From a virus: a stretch of 23,501 bases of DNA. Shown one piece after another: positions 1 to 6,257 of this stretch. The notes beneath the pieces were generated by a model. That model did no database searches, was not told where the DNA came from, and saw nothing but the letters and a program-made list of their open reading frames with translations. The DNA is taken from the IMG/VR virus record IMGVR_UViG_3300025674_000409, positions 1 to 23,501 of that record, one strand, 5' to 3'. The first letter of the stretch is position 1; every line of letters begins with the position of its first letter. Made by a program: the position numbers and the translations under genes.

Positions 1-2
1 CT

Positions 3-239
3 GAAAAGTTTCAAAAACCCTTTATTGACCGTCCTAGTATTCTTGATTCAACTCCAGGAGACCCACAAGGTTATGTGAGTAAGGATGGAATGTGGGCAGC
101 AGTGCCTTATGGTAAAAAGTTTATTATCCTTCACAACGGTCAACAAGTTCACACTGCCAACAATTATAAGTCCGCAAAATCCTACATTCAAAAGTCCGCA
201 AAAGGCGCATCGGTCGCAACTCTCAAAGAATTTCTATGA
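3..239 (+). CDS. C-terminal part of an unknown phage protein (truncated by window edge)
   Basis: Frame 3 is open from the first complete codon to a TGA at 237-239 and gives 78 residues. The stop overlaps the next start (cTATGAc arrangement), as is usual for translationally coupled phage genes. The tail is basic and rich in Lys, Gln and Ser. I do not recognise the family and the N-terminus lies outside the window. Confidence 0.75.
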   Translation, partial: EKFQKPFIDRPSILDSTPGDPQGYVSKDGMWAAVPYGKKFIILHNGQQVHTANNYKSAKSYIQKSAKGASVATLKEFL

Positions 240-439
240 CACAGACATTTAAAGTCACATCTGAAGCACCTTATGATAAGCATAACTACGAAGTTGTGCT
301 GAAAAATAACAAAAAGGTATTTTTCGACAATTGGGAGGACACGCAGGAGTATTGGTGGGCAAACTGCCAGATGCCAGATTTTTTAGATGTTATAATCGTC
401 AAAGATAAAAAGAAGGTTAAGAGCAAGGGTTTCTCCTGA
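236..439 (+). CDS. small hypothetical phage protein (67 aa)
   Basis: ATG start overlaps the stop of the upstream gene by 4 nt, which fixes the start. The middle is rich in Trp, Tyr, Asp and Asn (WEDTQEYWW) and the C-terminus is very Lys-rich. No signal peptide, membrane segment or known motif is visible. Function unknown. Its last codons run into a late-promoter-like GATAAATA at 438-445 that probably serves the next gene. Confidence 0.7.
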   Translation: MTQTFKVTSEAPYDKHNYEVVLKNNKKVFFDNWEDTQEYWWANCQMPDFLDVIIVKDKKKVKSKGFS

Positions 440-445
440 TAAATA
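438..445 (+). promoter_or_regulatory. T4-type late promoter (GATAAATA)
   Basis: GATAAATA differs at one base from the T4 late consensus TATAAATA. It ends 22 nt before the ATG of the 467-637 gene, about the same spacing as other late-promoter candidates here (21-26 nt). No sigma70-like -35 box is needed for this class. Confidence 0.5.
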
Positions 446-466
446 TTCGAAATATGGGAGATGGTA

Positions 467-637
467 ATGGTTACTCTATTACTCACAGCAACCATATCTT
501 GTGCTGATGCTTTAGGTATCATTCATCGTCTTACAAAAGTTGTTGGATTGACTCCGATTCAGAAATCAGAAATCATTCAGGAAATTCGTAAGACAATTCC
601 TTTTTGCCCTGTGACAATCAAAAAAGATGACAAATGA
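467..637 (+). CDS. small protein with a hydrophobic N-terminus (56 aa)
   Basis: ATG at 467 is preceded by the purine-rich GGGAGATGG, a reasonable ribosome binding site, and by a late-promoter-like octamer. The first 13 residues (MVTLLLTATISCA) look like a short signal peptide or lipoprotein-type segment with a Cys. Then come a mixed helical region and two further features, Cys46 and a Lys/Asp tail. I believe similar short proteins recur in T4-like cyanophages, but I can give no function. The 3' end overlaps the next start by 11 nt. Confidence 0.7.
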   Translation: MVTLLLTATISCADALGIIHRLTKVVGLTPIQKSEIIQEIRKTIPFCPVTIKKDDK

Positions 638-788
638 ACAATGGAATCGTGGTCTTGACTTGTTTATCGAGTCCGTCCATAAACCAGACCACGAGTTGCG
701 TCAATGTGCTCATAATCAGAAATGTTACAATGAGTTGATGGAAGTGAGAGAAAATGTGTTAGAATATCTGAAAACAATCAGACGATGA
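627..788 (+). CDS. small hypothetical protein (53 aa)
   Basis: Open from ATG 627 to TGA 786-788, overlapping both neighbours (11 nt upstream, 4 nt downstream), which supports translational coupling. The protein is charged, with Cys27 and Cys33 (CAHNQKC) spaced by five residues, and appears mostly helical. No recognised family. Confidence 0.65.
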   Translation: MTNEQWNRGLDLFIESVHKPDHELRQCAHNQKCYNELMEVRENVLEYLKTIRR

Positions 789-1024
789 ATACCACATACA
801 TCTACTTTGTCATATTCTTTTGTATTGCCTACTTGATTATCACAGACCAGTCTGTAGCAAGAGGATTTTATTTACTGACTCAAATTGTAAGAGTTCAATA
901 CGAAAAGACAAAGTGGTGGATACTTCACTCACCAGATAATATCATAGTTAAATGGTTGATTCACAGAAAATCTATGAAGATGGCGAAAGAACTGATGAGA
1001 GAATTGGAAGAGAAGAATAAATAA
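785..1024 (+). CDS. small membrane-anchored protein (79 aa)
   Basis: ATG overlaps the previous stop (ATGA). Residues 4-20 (TYIYFVIFFCIAYLIIT) form one clear transmembrane segment. The rest is strongly basic and would be cytoplasmic. This is the last gene before RNA element 1, and its stop codon region overlaps the upstream late-promoter-like AATAAATA. Function unknown. Confidence 0.65.
   Translation: MNTTYIYFVIFFCIAYLIITDQSVARGFYLLTQIVRVQYEKTKWWILHSPDNIIVKWLIHRKSMKMAKELMRELEEKNK
1016..1023 (+). promoter_or_regulatory. left late-promoter-like octamer of RNA element 1
   Basis: AATAAATA ends 4 nt before the first paired base of the element 1 stem. A T4 late promoter initiates a few nt downstream of its octamer, so a transcript would begin at the stem. 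It overlaps the end of the upstream coding region. The same arrangement occurs in all five elements. Confidence 0.45.
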
Positions 1025-1027
1025 TAA

Positions 1028-1086
1028 TGTCTGTTGGTACTGCAATTCTCTACAGACAAAAGATTAGGTGCTTTCGGGCACCTTTT
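1028..1086 (+). ncRNA. RNA element 1: stem-loop with variable loop word plus terminator hairpin
   Basis: Stem 1028-1034 pairs with 1052-1058 (7 Watson-Crick pairs) and encloses a 17-nt loop. Loop bases 1035-1044 (TGGTACTGCA) are perfectly complementary to 1103-1112, just upstream of the endonuclease start. A second hairpin at 1066-1083 with a UUCG tetraloop and T-run follows. Seen directly: the complementarity and its recurrence in four other elements with different sequences. Inferred: a ~60-nt small RNA from the left promoter, or the 5' half of a pseudoknot in read-through mRNA. Either would occlude the endonuclease leader. Confidence 0.65.
1066..1086 (+). terminator. intrinsic terminator inside RNA element 1
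   Basis: Stem AGGTGC / GCACCT plus a U-G pair closing a UUCG tetraloop, followed by TTTT. It would end transcription of the upstream operon and of the predicted small RNA. Confidence 0.75.
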
Positions 1087-1090
1087 CTGT

Positions 1091-1098
1091 TATAAATA
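1091..1098 (+). promoter_or_regulatory. late promoter TATAAATA for endonuclease 1
   Basis: Exact T4-type late octamer, 7 nt after the terminator stem. It ends 4 nt before the strand complementary to the RNA loop and 25 nt before the ATG. Late mRNA would start at or near the complementary strand. Confidence 0.75.
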
Positions 1099-1123
1099 TT
1101 AATGCAGTACCAATAGAATAGAA

Positions 1124-1861
1124 ATGACTTTACAAAGTCCAAGAATTTATACATATAAAATTACCTTTGAGGAAGTTTCATACTACTATTACGGTAGTAA
1201 AAAAGAAAAGTATTTTAATGAAGAATATTGGGGATCTCCCATAACTAACAAATGGTGTTGGGATTTTTATACTCCAAAGAAACAGATATTGGAAATATTT
1301 GATTATACTGATGAAGGTTATATTAAAGCACAAGAAGTTGAAGGAAGATTGATTAGAGCAGTTTATAATACTGATAAATGGTGTTTGAATGCTAATTGCT
1401 TGGGTGTTTTTTCTATAGAACAAAAAAGAAAAGCGGGTAAAATAGGTGGAAAAATAGGAGGTAAAATAGCAGGGTTGAAGCATAAAGAAAATAAAACATC
1501 TATCTTTTCCCTAACACCAGAACAAAAAAGTGAAATTGGTAGAAAAACTGGAAATAAATGTAAAGATCTTAAAATTGGTATTTGTGGTATTACTACAGAG
1601 CAAAGAAGAGAAATCGTAAAAAAATCACATAAAACTCAAAAAGAAAATAATTCTGGAGTTTTTGGAATGAGTAGAGAAGAAAAAAGTTTAGCAGGTAAAA
1701 AAGGTGGATCTAAAGGTGGAAAAAACGCACAAAAAACCCTTAAGGATAATAAACTTGGTATTTATGGACTAACTAAAGAAGAAAGGATTGAAAATGGAAA
1801 AAAAGGCGGAGCAATTTCTGGGAAAAAACCTATGAGAATAGAACGGGATTATTTTCATTAA
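1124..1861 (+). CDS. GIY-YIG homing endonuclease 1, frameshifted near the 3' end
   Basis: Free-standing GIY-YIG nuclease. The N-terminus holds the divergent signature YTY at 9-11 and YYYYG at 20-24, a likely catalytic Glu at 71 or 73 and Asn89. From residue ~93 on there is an array of ~26-36-residue repeats with the core G-[IV]-[FY]-x-[LIM]-[ST]-x-E followed by Lys/Arg/Gly-rich stretches, a NUMOD-type DNA-binding array. The frame breaks at GGGAAAAAACC (1820-1830): a shift of -1 re-enters the same repeat pattern and continues to 2088. Preceded by RNA element 1. Such enzymes cut target phage DNA to spread their own gene. The 245-aa product lacks the last repeats and the C-terminal module. Confidence 0.85.
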   Translation: MTLQSPRIYTYKITFEEVSYYYYGSKKEKYFNEEYWGSPITNKWCWDFYTPKKQILEIFDYTDEGYIKAQEVEGRLIRAVYNTDKWCLNANCLGVFSIEQKRKAGKIGGKIGGKIAGLKHKENKTSIFSLTPEQKSEIGRKTGNKCKDLKIGICGITTEQRREIVKKSHKTQKENNSGVFGMSREEKSLAGKKGGSKGGKNAQKTLKDNKLGIYGLTKEERIENGKKGGAISGKKPMRIERDYFH

Positions 1862-2088
1862 CTGAAGAAGAAAGGAAAAAGGCGTGTAAAAAGGGTGCAG
1901 AAACTAATAGAATAAATGGTACAGGCATTTATAGTAGAACAAAAGAAGAGATGTCTCAAACTGGTAAAAAAATAAGTTCTCAAAAATGGATGTGCCTTGA
2001 GACAGGTTACATAACTAATGCTGGAGCACTTTCTACATATCAAAAGAAAAGAAATATTGATACTTCAAAAAGAATAAGATTGGAATAA
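1828..2088 (+). pseudogene. out-of-frame 3' part of GIY-YIG endonuclease 1
   Basis: In the -1 frame from ACC at 1828 the reading continues the repeat pattern (GLFSLTEEERKKACKKG, then GIYSRTKEEMSQ). It ends with a Trp/Cys-containing module (WMCLETGYITNAGALS) typical of the C-termini of intron-type endonucleases. One extra A in the six-A run at 1823-1828 would restore a continuous ~321-aa protein. The break is a deletion, a sequencing error in a homopolymer, or ribosomal slippage; the zero-frame phase does not give the classical X XXY YYZ heptamer, so slippage is the least likely. Confidence 0.75.
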
Positions 2089-2091
2089 ATA
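2084..2091 (+). promoter_or_regulatory. late-promoter-like octamer AATAAATA
   Basis: Overlaps the end of the endonuclease 1 remnant and ends 20 nt before the ATG of the 2112 gene, matching other late-promoter spacings. There is no -35-like box. Confidence 0.4.
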
Positions 2092-2111
2092 GTCAAATAC
2101 GGAGAACAATA

Positions 2112-2435
2112 ATGTTGTCTACTGCCTATCGGGTGAAATTAGAAGAAATATGCGATCGTATTGCAAAACATCAAGAAGTTTCTTTGACGGAAATGGTGTG
2201 GTGTGAAAAACTTGCCAAAGCAAACAGAAGTGCTGCCACAATACTTCGTCAGGCAAGAAGAAAGGCAGAAAATCCTGATATGGTTGAAGGTGATTTGGAC
2301 GACTTTATGAATCAGATGGATCTTGGTGGTCTGGGTCACGAAAGATTTGGTATTCGTGGATTTGATTCTCCAGAAGACCTACACGATTGGTTTAAGAGGG
2401 ATGAGGATGATGATACATGGAGACAGAGAGATTGA
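2112..2435 (+). CDS. conserved-type cyanophage hypothetical protein (107 aa)
   Basis: ATG at 2112 follows a good ribosome binding site (CGGAGAA). The N-terminal 60 residues are helical, with a basic stretch (ILRQARRKA), and the C-terminal half is strongly acidic with the closing WRQRD. I recall similar proteins in T4-like cyanophages, but no function is known to me. It starts a run of overlapping genes that continues to 2950. Confidence 0.75.
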   Translation: MLSTAYRVKLEEICDRIAKHQEVSLTEMVWCEKLAKANRSAATILRQARRKAENPDMVEGDLDDFMNQMDLGGLGHERFGIRGFDSPEDLHDWFKRDEDDDTWRQRD

Positions 2436-2629
2436 CATACGAAGAGTTTATACACAAAGGTACTGAATTCTATATGGATATGGTGCGTCTTGTTGATACT
2501 AAACTCAAATATCGTATGGAATTCACAGAGCAAGAGACAGAAATAAAAGATCACATTATGGAGTTTCAACACCAGGTCAAGTTGAATGAGTTGAGAGATA
2601 AATTTCAAAAATGTTGGGATAAACAATGA
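2417..2629 (+). CDS. small hypothetical protein (70 aa)
   Basis: Starts inside the previous gene (19-nt overlap) at ATG 2417; a TTG at 2432 is an alternative. The sequence is charged and predicted helical (long stretches without Pro or Gly), ending in CWDKQ. The stop overlaps the next ATG (ATGA). Family not recognised. Confidence 0.65.
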   Translation: METERLTYEEFIHKGTEFYMDMVRLVDTKLKYRMEFTEQETEIKDHIMEFQHQVKLNELRDKFQKCWDKQ

Positions 2630-2817
2630 AGCATACGGTTATTCTTTCTCTCTGTTTTTTACCACTTGCAATCATTTATATTATTATGAAAGTATCATTA
2701 TGGTTTTCTAATAGTGTATCAGAAATTAAATATATAAAAGACGATGCAAAACGACCACACGGATCCTATGTGGAAAATCCATATGAAGACATTGACAAAA
2801 AGAATGAAAAGCATTGA
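2626..2817 (+). CDS. small membrane protein (63 aa)
   Basis: ATGA overlap with the previous gene fixes the start. Residues 4-27 are hydrophobic (ILSLCFLPLAIIYIIMKV) and should cross the membrane once. The remainder is polar and charged. Function unknown. Confidence 0.65.
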   Translation: MKHTVILSLCFLPLAIIYIIMKVSLWFSNSVSEIKYIKDDAKRPHGSYVENPYEDIDKKNEKH

Positions 2818-2950
2818 AATTTCTGAAAAAATAGACCAAGCACTTTGGGAATGGTATTCTGAAAGAGGATTGGAAGTACCTAATTGGAAATATGAAAAAA
2901 ATCCTCAATGGTGGATAGATTACCTGAAAGAACTTGACAACCAAGATTAA
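2804..2950 (+). CDS. small Trp-rich hypothetical protein (48 aa, start uncertain)
   Basis: The frame is open from ATG 2744, but that start would overlap the previous gene by 74 nt. ATG 2804 overlaps by 14 nt and keeps the recognisable part, beginning MKSIEISEKIDQALWEWY. Several Trp residues (LWEWY, QWWIDY) suggest a small folded domain. ATG 2768 and 2783 are other in-frame options. The last codons overlap the -35 box of the next promoter. Confidence 0.55.
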   Translation: MKSIEISEKIDQALWEWYSERGLEVPNWKYEKNPQWWIDYLKELDNQD

Positions 2951-2962
2951 ACACCCTATAAT
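2934..2962 (+). promoter_or_regulatory. consensus sigma70-type promoter
   Basis: TTGACA at 2934-2939, a 17-bp spacer and TATAAT at 2957-2962 match the full bacterial consensus, so this is a likely early promoter. It points at the ATG at 2985, 28 nt after the start of the -10 box. It lacks the AACTGGCACA-like upstream decamer seen at other promoters here. Confidence 0.85.
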
Positions 2963-2984
2963 ACACTCATATACACCCATTATC

Positions 2985-3188
2985 ATGGATTATAAACCTT
3001 ATTCCGCAGAGTGGAGTAGAAAACGATACTTGAAAGAAGCAATTCAACAATACTTTGACACTGACGCATCACTGGATGTTGTGTTGGATGACATTGTGAG
3101 TGTGCTTGAGGAGAATGTGGCACATCACAAAAGTCGTGCTGAAAGGTTTCAAGAAGTTTTGAATGGTCTGAAGTCGTTGCCGTACTGA
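2985..3188 (+). CDS. small hypothetical protein (67 aa), first gene of an early operon
   Basis: The frame is open upstream to a TTG at 2934, but that codon is the promoter's -35 box, so ATG 2985 (MDYKPYSAEWSRKRY) is the true start. The N-terminal Tyr/Arg/Lys region is followed by an acidic helix (LDVVLDDIVSVLEE) and a His/Arg-rich helix. This resembles a short protein I associate with T4-like cyanophages; function unknown. Confidence 0.75.
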   Translation: MDYKPYSAEWSRKRYLKEAIQQYFDTDASLDVVLDDIVSVLEENVAHHKSRAERFQEVLNGLKSLPY

Positions 3189-3190
3189 TT

Positions 3191-3460
3191 ATGAAACTTA
3201 TTTCTTTTAAGCATAAAGAAGACTTTGGACACGATTGGTATGTCCAAATTCTTCATACAAAACAATGGGCATTATTTCAGGCATCAGTTTCTTGGAATTA
3301 TTATCCATCCTGGCCCTATCTTCAAATCAAATCGGGAACTGGAAGCACACTCAGTATTCTCTTCTGGGCATATAAGTTTGGATTTGATATTGGTGTGATT
3401 GAAAGGACTTGGAATTGGGATTATATAGAAAACCCTGATGTTGAGGAAGAAGATGTTTAG
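3191..3460 (+). CDS. hypothetical protein rich in aromatic residues (89 aa)
   Basis: ATG 3191 lies 2 nt after the previous stop. The protein is rich in Trp, Tyr and Phe (SWNYYPSWPYLQI, LFWAYKFGFDIG, TWNWDYI) and ends acidic. The alternating pattern suggests a compact beta-rich fold rather than a membrane protein. I recall relatives in cyanophages, without a known role. Overlaps the next gene by 8 nt. Confidence 0.7.
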   Translation: MKLISFKHKEDFGHDWYVQILHTKQWALFQASVSWNYYPSWPYLQIKSGTGSTLSILFWAYKFGFDIGVIERTWNWDYIENPDVEEEDV

Positions 3461-3854
3461 CAAACCACTTCTAGGCACAAATGTAAAGAAAACCAAATTA
3501 TCTTGGTTTGAGTATATCTGGCACTCTTGTATCATTCAGGGGTGGTATAATTGTTGGTATTCCTTCAAGAATTGGTCTGACTTGATGGGTGACAACTATC
3601 AAGAATATGCTCTTCTTGTATCTGATGACCCATTGGAGCAGTGTATTTTATACTTCTGGGATAGTTTAGAAGATGAGATTTATCCTAAACATTTCTTAGA
3701 AAGTTTACTTCAAATGGTAGATGACATTGAGACTGGTAAAGAAAAACTCATTCCAATGGATGAGGATTTTATGAATAGACTGAAAGACCTTGTAAAAGAT
3801 GTAGATCTGGGTGACGATTACGAAACTGGTAGAATAACTGATGAAAGAAATTGA
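3453..3854 (+). CDS. hypothetical protein (133 aa)
   Basis: ATG 3453 is preceded by GAGGAAGAAG and overlaps the previous stop by 8 nt; ATG 3438 is a longer alternative. The N-terminal part is basic, then Trp/Tyr-rich (WFEYIWHSC, WYNCWYSFKNW), and the C-terminal half is acidic and helical. Last gene before RNA element 2. No family recognised. Confidence 0.65.
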   Translation: MFSKPLLGTNVKKTKLSWFEYIWHSCIIQGWYNCWYSFKNWSDLMGDNYQEYALLVSDDPLEQCILYFWDSLEDEIYPKHFLESLLQMVDDIETGKEKLIPMDEDFMNRLKDLVKDVDLGDDYETGRITDERN

Positions 3855-3861
3855 GGAGAAA

Positions 3862-3869
3862 GATAAATA
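3862..3869 (+). promoter_or_regulatory. left late-promoter-like octamer of RNA element 2
   Basis: GATAAATA ends 4 nt before the first (wobble) pair of the element 2 stem. Same placement as in the other four elements. Confidence 0.5.
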
Positions 3870-3873
3870 CTAG

Positions 3874-3925
3874 TGCCTTAACTGACTGCAATCTTTAAGG
3901 TGGGGGAGGATTTTTCCTCTCCTTT
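3874..3925 (+). ncRNA. RNA element 2: stem-loop with variable loop word plus terminator hairpin
   Basis: Stem 3876-3881 (CCTTAA) pairs with 3895-3900 (TTAAGG), extended outward by two G-U pairs (3875/3901 and 3874/3902). The 13-nt loop begins with CTGACTGCA (3882-3890), perfectly complementary to 3942-3950; two more pairs are possible if the stem opens. The terminator hairpin follows directly. The loop word differs from that of element 1 except for the final GCA. Function inferred as for element 1. Confidence 0.65.
3903..3925 (+). terminator. intrinsic terminator inside RNA element 2
   Basis: Eight-pair stem 3903-3910 / 3915-3922 with one G-U pair and a TTTT loop, then TTTG. It closes the 2985-3854 operon. 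Confidence 0.7.
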
Positions 3926-3929
3926 GTAA

Positions 3930-3937
3930 TATAAATA
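3930..3937 (+). promoter_or_regulatory. late promoter TATAAATA for endonuclease 2
   Basis: Exact late octamer, 7 nt after the terminator stem and 4 nt before the loop-complementary strand 3942-3950. Confidence 0.75.
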
Positions 3938-3965
3938 CCAATGCAGTCAGTTTAAGAGTAGAATT

Positions 3966-4685
3966 ATGGTAAATCCATATAGATTTTATACCTATGCTTA
4001 TTTGCGTGAGAATGGAACTCCTTATTACATAGGTAAAGGAGAAGGCAAAAGAATATATCAAAGACGAGGAAGACCCTGTACTCCTCCAAAAAATAAAGAA
4101 AGAAAAATATTTCTTAAACAAAACTTAACCGAAGAAGAAGCATTTAAGCACGAAATCTATATGATTAATGTGTTTGGTAGAATTGATATTGAAACTGGTA
4201 TTCTTCATAATAAAACCAATGGTGGAGAAGGTATTAGTGGATTTTCTCATAGTGAAGAAACAAAAAAGAAAATGAGCGAATCTCAAAAAGGGAGGATTGG
4301 AAGTTATGGATTTGGAGGAAAATCGCATACTGAAGAATCAAAGAAAAAAATGAGTGCTGCTAGAAAGGGTAGAGTCAGTCCATTTAAAGGTAAAAAAATG
4401 ACGACAGAACAAAGAAAAAAAGTAAGTGATGGGTTGAAAGGTAGAAATCTTTCTGAAGAACATAAAAGAAAAGTAGGTGATGCTTTTAGAGGAAAAACAT
4501 TGACTGAAGAGCATAAACTAAAGATAAGTCAATCAAAATTTGGAAAAAAACATTCTGAAGGAACTAAAATAAAATGTGGTTTGGGAAATAAAGGTAAAAA
4601 ATGGTGGAATGATGGAACTAATAGTAAATTTTGTAAAGAGTGTCCTGACGATGGGTGGACTTTGGGTAGAATAAGACACTGGTAA
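3966..4685 (+). CDS. GIY-YIG homing endonuclease 2 with NUMOD3-type repeats (239 aa)
   Basis: Free-standing homing endonuclease. The GIY-YIG domain covers residues ~7-90: YTY at 8-10, YYIG at 20-23, Arg29, Glu63 in KHEIYMI and Asn82 in HNKTNGG, all expected catalytic positions. Then come NUMOD3-type repeats of the form SEETKKKMSESQKG, at least six between ~95 and 200, which wrap DNA. The C-terminal module has a Cys pair (FCKECPDDGW). The start follows RNA element 2. The gene is very A-rich compared with its neighbours, suggesting separate ancestry. It sits between the end of one operon and the promoter of the next, so insertion broke no gene. Confidence 0.92.
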   Translation: MVNPYRFYTYAYLRENGTPYYIGKGEGKRIYQRRGRPCTPPKNKERKIFLKQNLTEEEAFKHEIYMINVFGRIDIETGILHNKTNGGEGISGFSHSEETKKKMSESQKGRIGSYGFGGKSHTEESKKKMSAARKGRVSPFKGKKMTTEQRKKVSDGLKGRNLSEEHKRKVGDAFRGKTLTEEHKLKISQSKFGKKHSEGTKIKCGLGNKGKKWWNDGTNSKFCKECPDDGWTLGRIRHW

Positions 4686-4731
4686 AACTGGCACACTCCA
4701 AATTGACATACCACACAAATTCCACTATACT
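4686..4731 (+). promoter_or_regulatory. promoter with upstream AACTGGCACA element
   Basis: TTGACA 4703-4708, 17-bp spacer, TATACT 4726-4731. The decamer AACTGGCACA at 4686-4695 begins 40 nt before the -10 box. The ATG of the next gene is 32 nt after the start of the -10 box. Confidence 0.8.
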
Positions 4732-4757
4732 GAATTCATTGATTCAAACCTCTGACA

Positions 4758-5153
4758 ATGTACGACGCAACTGTCAAATTTTCTTTTGATGCCACTTTCA
4801 CTCCTACTTATGGCACATCTTCTTGGACTAGTGATGACTTCATTCCCGAAGAGCACTATCTGATTACTGCTCCTGCATCTGATCTCAATGCCACTCAGTA
4901 TTTCAAACTGTTTGAGAAGTTTCTGCTCTGTGTTGGTATGTGTCCTTCAAGTATCCGCAGTGGTGCTATGTCTCTTGTCTTCAATGATTATGTGAATGAA
5001 GAAGAGCAACGTAAGGTCTGTGCTGAATATGAGATCACGATGGATGAAGACCTTGAAGAGAAATTCAAAGAGTGGAAAGTTCGTGATGAAGAATGGGCAC
5101 GACTGAAAAAAGGTCCTATGGGCACTGTATTAGAAGATGAAGAAACTACCTGA
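4758..5153 (+). CDS. conserved-type cyanophage hypothetical protein (131 aa)
   Basis: First gene after a strong promoter; ATG 4758 fits the promoter spacing. The N-terminal half is rich in Thr, Ser, Phe and Asp (beta-like), with Cys55 and Cys60 in LLCVGMCPSS. The C-terminal half is a highly charged helix (DEDLEEKFKEWKVRDEEWARLKK would be one). No known domain recognised. Heads a string of overlapping genes to 6188. Confidence 0.75.
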   Translation: MYDATVKFSFDATFTPTYGTSSWTSDDFIPEEHYLITAPASDLNATQYFKLFEKFLLCVGMCPSSIRSGAMSLVFNDYVNEEEQRKVCAEYEITMDEDLEEKFKEWKVRDEEWARLKKGPMGTVLEDEETT

Positions 5154-5319
5154 TAAGAAAACACTGGATATTATGTGGACGGTGGCAACATCGTCCAGTA
5201 TTGAAACTGGCATAAGACCTCATTATGGGTTTGCCCAGATGCTGTATGATGAAATTAACGACATTCAACCACCCGTGAGTATTTGTTATGAGAAAGGTAG
5301 TAGTCAAACCGAAGAGTAG
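5137..5319 (+). CDS. small hypothetical protein (60 aa)
   Basis: ATG overlaps the previous gene by 17 nt. Short mixed sequence with a helical centre (YGFAQMLYDEIND). No motif visible. Likely real because it bridges two other genes with overlaps at both ends, but its function is unknown. Confidence 0.6.
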   Translation: MKKLPDKKTLDIMWTVATSSSIETGIRPHYGFAQMLYDEINDIQPPVSICYEKGSSQTEE

Positions 5320-5512
5320 TAAATCCAAGAATAGATTGGCAAATCTGATGGGAAACAATCCTGTTTGTATTGTAGAGCAGGATACTGGTGGTGAGTTGTT
5401 TCTTGCTGCTGAAAATCGTAAATACTTCTTCTGGGTCAGCACTCGTGAAGGTGTAAATCGTTTCGGTGACAAGTCCGACGCACATTGGGAAATTATTGAG
5501 GAATTATCATGA
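5288..5512 (+). CDS. small basic protein (74 aa)
   Basis: ATG 5288 overlaps the previous gene by 32 nt. The N-terminus is Lys/Arg-rich (KPKSSKSKNRLANLMG). A beta-like body follows (CIVEQDTGGELFLAAENRKYFFWVS), ending in HWEIIEELS. The pattern matches a short protein I associate with T4-like cyanophages; no role known. Stop overlaps the next ATG. Confidence 0.7.
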   Translation: MRKVVVKPKSSKSKNRLANLMGNNPVCIVEQDTGGELFLAAENRKYFFWVSTREGVNRFGDKSDAHWEIIEELS

Positions 5513-5754
5513 CCTACGATGAACTCTACGATCACATTGTTTCTTATATTTCTTTACCTTATCCTGTTATAACTGGTGATATTACCAATTGGACAGGAAA
5601 ACCTCTTGAACACGATAAGAAACGTGCTTGTCTAATTCTTGGAGCATTCATGGAGTTTCTACTTGATTGTGCTGATGAAGGTGTAGACCCTCGCACACTT
5701 GATATGACTGGTTTTGTGAATGAAAAACTTGATGAACTGGAGGATAGGAAATGA
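5509..5754 (+). CDS. small hypothetical protein (81 aa)
   Basis: ATGA overlap at both ends places it firmly in the operon. The sequence has an acidic helical C-terminus (FVNEKLDELEDRK) and a hydrophobic helix (CLILGAFMEFLLDCADE). Function unknown. Confidence 0.7.
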   Translation: MTYDELYDHIVSYISLPYPVITGDITNWTGKPLEHDKKRACLILGAFMEFLLDCADEGVDPRTLDMTGFVNEKLDELEDRK

Positions 5755-6188
5755 AAACCTACAATCTCACCATCACTGAAAAGCAGGCACGAGCACTTGT
5801 GGATGCTACTGATTTGCTTCAAAGAGTTCAATTGGGTCAATGGAGGGAGATTCAAGATAATCTACCCCTTCAAAAACCGATTGATTATGGGGAATTTCAT
5901 CAGGATATGAGAATTATTGGAGCAATTCTATCCAAACATATGATTGATGGTATTGATGGTGGTGCTTCATCACTTGGAGTAGGACATCCAGATCTTCCAG
6001 AAAGTAATGGAATTCTTTATGACCTTCATCGGGTTATTCGTAGGAAACTTTCTGTGGAACGAGCAGTAGAACAGGGCATTATTGAGAATGAAAATGTTTC
6101 TAGAAATGAAATGCCAATTACTGTGGACTTTGATATTCCCATGAAATGGGGAACCGAACCACTTGCTCAAATTGAAAGGGTCAGTTAA
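5751..6188 (+). CDS. hypothetical phage protein (145 aa), last gene of its operon
   Basis: ATGA overlap with the previous gene. The N-terminus reads like a repeated phage family (YNLTITEKQARALVDATDLLQRV), followed by a Gly-rich segment (DGIDGGASSLGVGHPDLP) and a C-terminal beta-like part. I recall similar proteins of unknown function in several tailed phages. A terminator hairpin follows 11 nt after its stop. Confidence 0.7.
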   Translation: MKTYNLTITEKQARALVDATDLLQRVQLGQWREIQDNLPLQKPIDYGEFHQDMRIIGAILSKHMIDGIDGGASSLGVGHPDLPESNGILYDLHRVIRRKLSVERAVEQGIIENENVSRNEMPITVDFDIPMKWGTEPLAQIERVS

Positions 6189-6190
6189 AG

Positions 6191-6236
6191 AACTGTCACA
6201 GGGCATCTCCACAGGTGCCCTTTTTCGTTGTATAAT
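6191..6236 (+). promoter_or_regulatory. promoter with upstream AACTGTCACA element
   Basis: TATAAT at 6231-6236. The decamer at 6191-6200 begins 40 nt upstream. The 17-bp-spaced -35 position reads TCCACA (four of six matches). The next ATG is 27 nt after the start of the -10 box. Confidence 0.7.
6200..6225 (+). terminator. intrinsic terminator
   Basis: Nine-pair stem (AGGGCATCT / AGGTGCCCT, one G-U) with a CCAC loop, followed by TTTT. It lies between the AACTGTCACA element and the -10 box of the next promoter, so terminator and promoter are interleaved. Confidence 0.85.
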
Positions 6237-6257
6237 GACTTCATACACAACAAACCG

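Noticed and set aside
1028-1112. HDV-like, pistol or group I intron identity for the RNA modules
   Set aside because: An HDV fold needs an extra hairpin between the two nested strands that is not present. The pistol consensus bases are absent. No interrupted gene or group I core (P3-P7) can be seen around the endonuclease genes.
1420-1820. Lys/Gly-rich direct repeats in endonuclease 1 as a DNA repeat array
   Set aside because: The repetition is explained at protein level by NUMOD-type DNA-binding repeats; spacing and sequence vary at DNA level and are not CRISPR-like.
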